The translations under genes and the position numbers were made by a program. A stretch of DNA of 64,000 nt, from contig JAMLJB010000004.1 in assembly GCA_023953835.1 (NCBI GenBank), positions 1-64,000 on the forward strand. Reading direction: 5' to 3'. Source of the stretch: Rhizobiaceae bacterium. GTDB lineage: Bacteria > Pseudomonadota > Alphaproteobacteria > Rhizobiales > Rhizobiaceae. This document shows, in pieces, positions 60,905 through 64,000 of the stretch; the first letter of the stretch is position 1, and every line of letters begins with the position of its first letter. The notes under the pieces were generated by a model that saw only the letters and a program-made list of their open reading frames with translations, was not told the DNA's origin and ran no database searches.

Positions 60905-62023
60905 ATGGCTTACGACGTTGGAAAATTGCCGCTGGATGCTCTCTTCGACCCCGTGGCGCGTGCATCGGAAGAGTTGGCTAGGCTCGACGAGCGCATTTCG
61001 CGGTCCCCGGTTCGCGACGGCTGGATCGAGCGGATGCATTTCCACGATGCGGTCGCGGCTTTGTGGATCGAGGGCGAGCTCGTGCATCTGGAAGACCTGA
61101 TCTTCCACGACGCGGAGATGGACCAACGCACGCCCACCCATGAGCTGACGAGCGCGCACGCCGTCTTGCGCAAGCGTCGCCGGATCCTGTCGCAGCGGTG
61201 CGACTGGGCGCTCAACCAGGAGGGGCTGCGCGAGCTGACCGGCCGCGACGGCACCCCGGCCGCGCCGATGGAGAGTGGCCGGGAAGGGGAGGGGAAGGCT
61301 TCGCTGGACGGTGAGAACCTGTGGGAGGAGCCCGAGGCGGACCGGCTGGCCGAGGAGTTTGCGGAAATCGACGCGGTGCTGGCGCGATCGTCCAGGCTAC
61401 TCGCCGGCGAAACCGTTCCGCCGAAGACCGCGCCGCAAGGCGACGGGCGCCTTGCCGTCCTCTACGACCTCGATTGGCACGAGGATGCGCGCCTGGCCGA
61501 ATGGCGGCAGGTTCTCGAACGCACGAAGGAACTGCCTGCCGTACTGCGGGCAGCCCTTGCTCTTGATGCCTGGGCCAACATCGATGTGCTGCAGCGCGGC
61601 GACTGGATCGGTGGATTGCTGGTCGCGTCCCTGCTGCGCCAGGAAGGTGTCACCCCAAACCACCTCGCCTGTCTGCATCTCGGCGCCCAGAAAATTCCGC
61701 GCGAGCGGCGGCGGTCGCGCGCCCGCACCGAGCGGGTGCTCGCCCACATCGACGCCATGCGCGAGGCGGCTCTCTCTGGCCTGAAGGAACACGACCGCCT
61801 GCTGCTCGCCAGGGAGCGGATGGAGCGCGTGCTGCGTGGTCGCCGCGCCAGCTCGAAACTGCCGGCGCTGATGGATCTGGTGCTCTCCCGGCCGATGGTT
61901 TCGACCAGAATGGTCCAGGGCGCGCTGAAAGTGTCGCGCCAGGGCGCACTCGATCTGATCGGAGCATTCAGCCTGCGCGAGCTGACGGGAAGGGGAAGTT
62001 TCCGGGCTTGGGGAATTGTCTGA
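60905..62023 (+). CDS. RHE_PE00001-family protein (DUF1612)
   Basis: The 372-residue product begins MAYDVGKLPLDALFDPVARA and has ALWIEGELVHLEDLIFHDAE, THELTSAHAVLRKRRRILSQ and a C-terminal helix-turn-helix-like end (STRMVQGALKVSRQGALDLI). It matches the DUF1612 family found on rhizobial plasmids, related in layout to Fic-associated DNA-binding proteins, function unknown. Its start follows TGAAGAGAATCA. Confidence 0.85.
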   Translation: MAYDVGKLPLDALFDPVARASEELARLDERISRSPVRDGWIERMHFHDAVAALWIEGELVHLEDLIFHDAEMDQRTPTHELTSAHAVLRKRRRILSQRCDWALNQEGLRELTGRDGTPAAPMESGREGEGKASLDGENLWEEPEADRLAEEFAEIDAVLARSSRLLAGETVPPKTAPQGDGRLAVLYDLDWHEDARLAEWRQVLERTKELPAVLRAALALDAWANIDVLQRGDWIGGLLVASLLRQEGVTPNHLACLHLGAQKIPRERRRSRARTERVLAHIDAMREAALSGLKEHDRLLLARERMERVLRGRRASSKLPALMDLVLSRPMVSTRMVQGALKVSRQGALDLIGAFSLRELTGRGSFRAWGIV

Positions 62024-62197
62024 CTGAACGGGATCGCCATTCTTCGACATCTGGTCTTTCAATTGGCCGTATTCGCTGCGACGTACGCTCTCGGCCACGT
62101 TGCGTGAACCTGAGCATTTCCGAGAATATCAACTCTTTCCGCGCCGCTTCTTTTGTGCGAACTTCTACTCTAGTGAAATTGTCGATCGCCATGCACG

Positions 62198-64000
62198 ATG
62201 AGCAGCTCACCCCTCAATCCCAACCAGTCTAAACAACGGCTGCCGTTCTTCCACGAGCTGCTTGAAGATGACGATCGCCGCGGGGGAGGCGGCAGAGGCA
62301 GAACAGGTGACCCGCGGCCCCGTCATCAAAAAGGCGCTAAATCCCGCCCCGCCCCCCATGCGACAAGCACTGCCCTAAGCCGCGCCACAGGCCATAATGC
62401 GGTGGTCGTGAAAGTGCTTTCCTATGGTGCCGGCGCGGGATCCGCTCGCAATGTGCTCGAGTACCAATCAAAAGAAGAACGCGCGATCGACCAGGACGGC
62501 CGCGAAGTCACCAGCATCAAGGATGCTGTCGCTCAATGGGAACGTGAATTCACCAAGCGCGACGGTTCCAAAGATGTCCTTTTCCTCAGCTATGAGCTAC
62601 CCAACACCGACCGTGAAACCATTGCAAAAGCCCTGGACGATCTGGCGAACGACGGCATCATCCAGGATGGCGATACGCAACGTACCTTCGCATTTAGCAT
62701 TGGCCCCGGCATCAAGGATCAAACACGGCTTCAGATCGCCATCGTCATGGCTCACGAGAAGTCCGAACGCGCCGATCGTGCAACTGACAACCAGGTTAGC
62801 CCCACCATTGAAAATGTCCAGGCGATCGACCTTCGCATCGATGCCCGCCTCAAAGAACGGGGCATTGCCCCACTATCCCGTTATCCCGCCAAATTTGCAT
62901 CCGGCCCCAAGGGGCTCAATGCCACCCTTCACGCCATGCAGCGGCAGGACAATGCGGTCACGCTGTCAACCCACTCTCACCTGGTCGAGCGCGACAATAA
63001 GACACCGATCTACAAGCGCACCAATGAACGCCGCGCGATCACAACGAGCGATCATAAGGAGCTCACCCGTGAAGGCCGTACCGTTGGTGCTCTTCTCCAG
63101 AGCCGACAGCCCCGCGACTTCATGCACCTACTTCTGTCCGGCCCCGCCAATGTGGACCGGGACAAATTCATCGAAGCCGCAGGGGAATTCCTTGATTCCG
63201 AATTTCGAGGTCACCGCTTTGCCTACGCGGTTCACAATCGACATGAGAAAAACAAGCATCCCCATGTCCACGCCATCGTCAGTCTTCGTGGGCCTGGCGG
63301 CCAACGCCTCAATCCATATACCCCGCATTTTGTCGGCTGGCGCGAACGCTTCGCTGAGAAAGCCCGAGAAAAGGGGCTCGCTATCGATCATCAGCGGCGC
63401 CTAGAGAGAGCTGGTCCGCCTCCCGTCAAGCGCTGGGAGTGGGAAATGTTCCGCCGCATGGGCGCCTACACGCCGCCCAACGTCATGACCAAGGTCATGA
63501 ACAAGATCCGCGATACACCGACAGCCCCAACAATGCAGGCCGGCGTCGACCGCTTTAACACGTCAAAGAAGTCGCTTAATCGCGTCATTGATATGCTCGA
63601 CACGATTGCCAAGGATCGATCGCAACCGAGTACTGCGCGCGAACTCACCAAAGATCTGACAATCGGACTGAGGCGCGAATACCGGCGTCTGCAAGACGCC
63701 GTCTCCCACGGCGATCTTCCATCGCACGAGAAAGGTGAAATCCATATGCTGCGCAACACACCCATCACGTCCAAACAAGCGAAGACCGCGATAGACGCAA
63801 TCACCACGTCGGCTGCGACCGTCGCAAAGGCGATCACCAATCCTACTGACCGCGCGATCTTCGAATCCGCGACCAAGGTCATCGACAAGGTCGTCAAGCT
63901 GCAGCTCGACTCGCGGGTGGCCAAAGGCAAGGACCGAAACAACGAAAGAGCCACGAACGCGACGTCGACCAAATCGGCCGCCGGCCGCGACGTTGCGCTT
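62198..64000 (+). CDS. relaxase/mobilisation nuclease, 3' end outside window
   Basis: The frame opens at ATG 62198 (MSSSPLNPNQSKQRLPFF) and is open to the edge, 601 codons. After a basic linker the sequence VVKVLSYGAGAGSARNVLEY (about 70) starts the enzymatic part. FAYAVHNRHEKN followed by KHPHVHAIVSLRG contains the HxH metal-binding motif of relaxases. It would nick oriT and lead transfer. The catalytic tyrosine is not assigned. Confidence 0.8.
   Translation, partial: MSSSPLNPNQSKQRLPFFHELLEDDDRRGGGGRGRTGDPRPRHQKGAKSRPAPHATSTALSRATGHNAVVVKVLSYGAGAGSARNVLEYQSKEERAIDQDGREVTSIKDAVAQWEREFTKRDGSKDVLFLSYELPNTDRETIAKALDDLANDGIIQDGDTQRTFAFSIGPGIKDQTRLQIAIVMAHEKSERADRATDNQVSPTIENVQAIDLRIDARLKERGIAPLSRYPAKFASGPKGLNATLHAMQRQDNAVTLSTHSHLVERDNKTPIYKRTNERRAITTSDHKELTREGRTVGALLQSRQPRDFMHLLLSGPANVDRDKFIEAAGEFLDSEFRGHRFAYAVHNRHEKNKHPHVHAIVSLRGPGGQRLNPYTPHFVGWRERFAEKAREKGLAIDHQRRLERAGPPPVKRWEWEMFRRMGAYTPPNVMTKVMNKIRDTPTAPTMQAGVDRFNTSKKSLNRVIDMLDTIAKDRSQPSTARELTKDLTIGLRREYRRLQDAVSHGDLPSHEKGEIHMLRNTPITSKQAKTAIDAITTSAATVAKAITNPTDRAIFESATKVIDKVVKLQLDSRVAKGKDRNNERATNATSTKSAAGRDVAL

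Noticed and set aside
1..64000. CRISPR arrays, tRNA and rRNA genes
   Set aside because: I saw no regularly spaced repeats and no recognisable stable RNA gene.

Overview
The window is a GC-rich stretch of a large alphaproteobacterial plasmid, most likely from the Hyphomicrobiales (the Rhizobium/Sinorhizobium/Mesorhizobium/Aminobacter group). The evidence is a complete repABC replication-partition operon with two parS-type palindromes and a repB-repC antisense-RNA region, and several gene families typical of rhizobial plasmids (DUF736, DUF1403, DUF2493, DUF2958, the RHE_PE00001 family, GcrA-like). I saw no rRNA, tRNA or CRISPR array.

Layout. (1) 1-12.4 kb: tightly packed small plasmid genes, then a 1444-residue methyltransferase/strawberry-notch helicase fusion, a Toprim primase, a SLOG-fold DUF2493 protein, a zeta-toxin-like kinase and a Fic protein. 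(2) 12.4-17.9 kb: an accessory patch with a LysR regulator facing a decayed transporter operon, plus an intact paralogue of one decayed transporter. (3) 18.1-23.2 kb: more small plasmid genes, including a GcrA-like regulator, and a duplicated 260-bp leader. (4) 23.2-30.1 kb: a non-coding stretch with a 31-nt inverted repeat, a VirC1/ParA-like gene with two small partners, then repABC. (5) 30.1-42.6 kb: a HigBA toxin-antitoxin pair and a mosaic of mobile DNA: a tyrosine integrase, a TniABQ-R transposon with recognisable ends, DUF1403, deleted scpB and parB remnants, an IS21-family element and an IS5-family element. (6) 42.6-57.2 kb: an arsenic island with truncated aioX, then aioS, aioR, a sigma-54 promoter, aioB, aioA, a cytochrome c, moeA, arsR, arsC (LMW-phosphatase type), aqpS, arsC (glutaredoxin type), arsH, a second arsR, an ArsO-like flavoprotein and an MFS transporter. 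(7) 57.2-60.9 kb: a second tniQ-tniB-tniA set reading back toward the arsenic genes. (8) 60.9-64 kb: an RHE_PE00001-family gene and a relaxase that runs off the window.

How it works together. The arsenic genes would let the host sense arsenite (AioX-AioS-AioR), oxidise it in the periplasm with the AioBA molybdoenzyme, pass electrons to a c-type cytochrome, and supply molybdenum cofactor through MoeA. Arsenate that enters the cell would be reduced by two unrelated ArsC enzymes and leave by AqpS or the MFS protein. No ArsB or Acr3 pump is present. An IS5-family insertion has removed the start of aioX, so sensing may be altered although AioS, AioR and the sigma-54 promoter look intact. Most novelty lies in the poorly characterised first 12 kb and in the structured non-coding elements.
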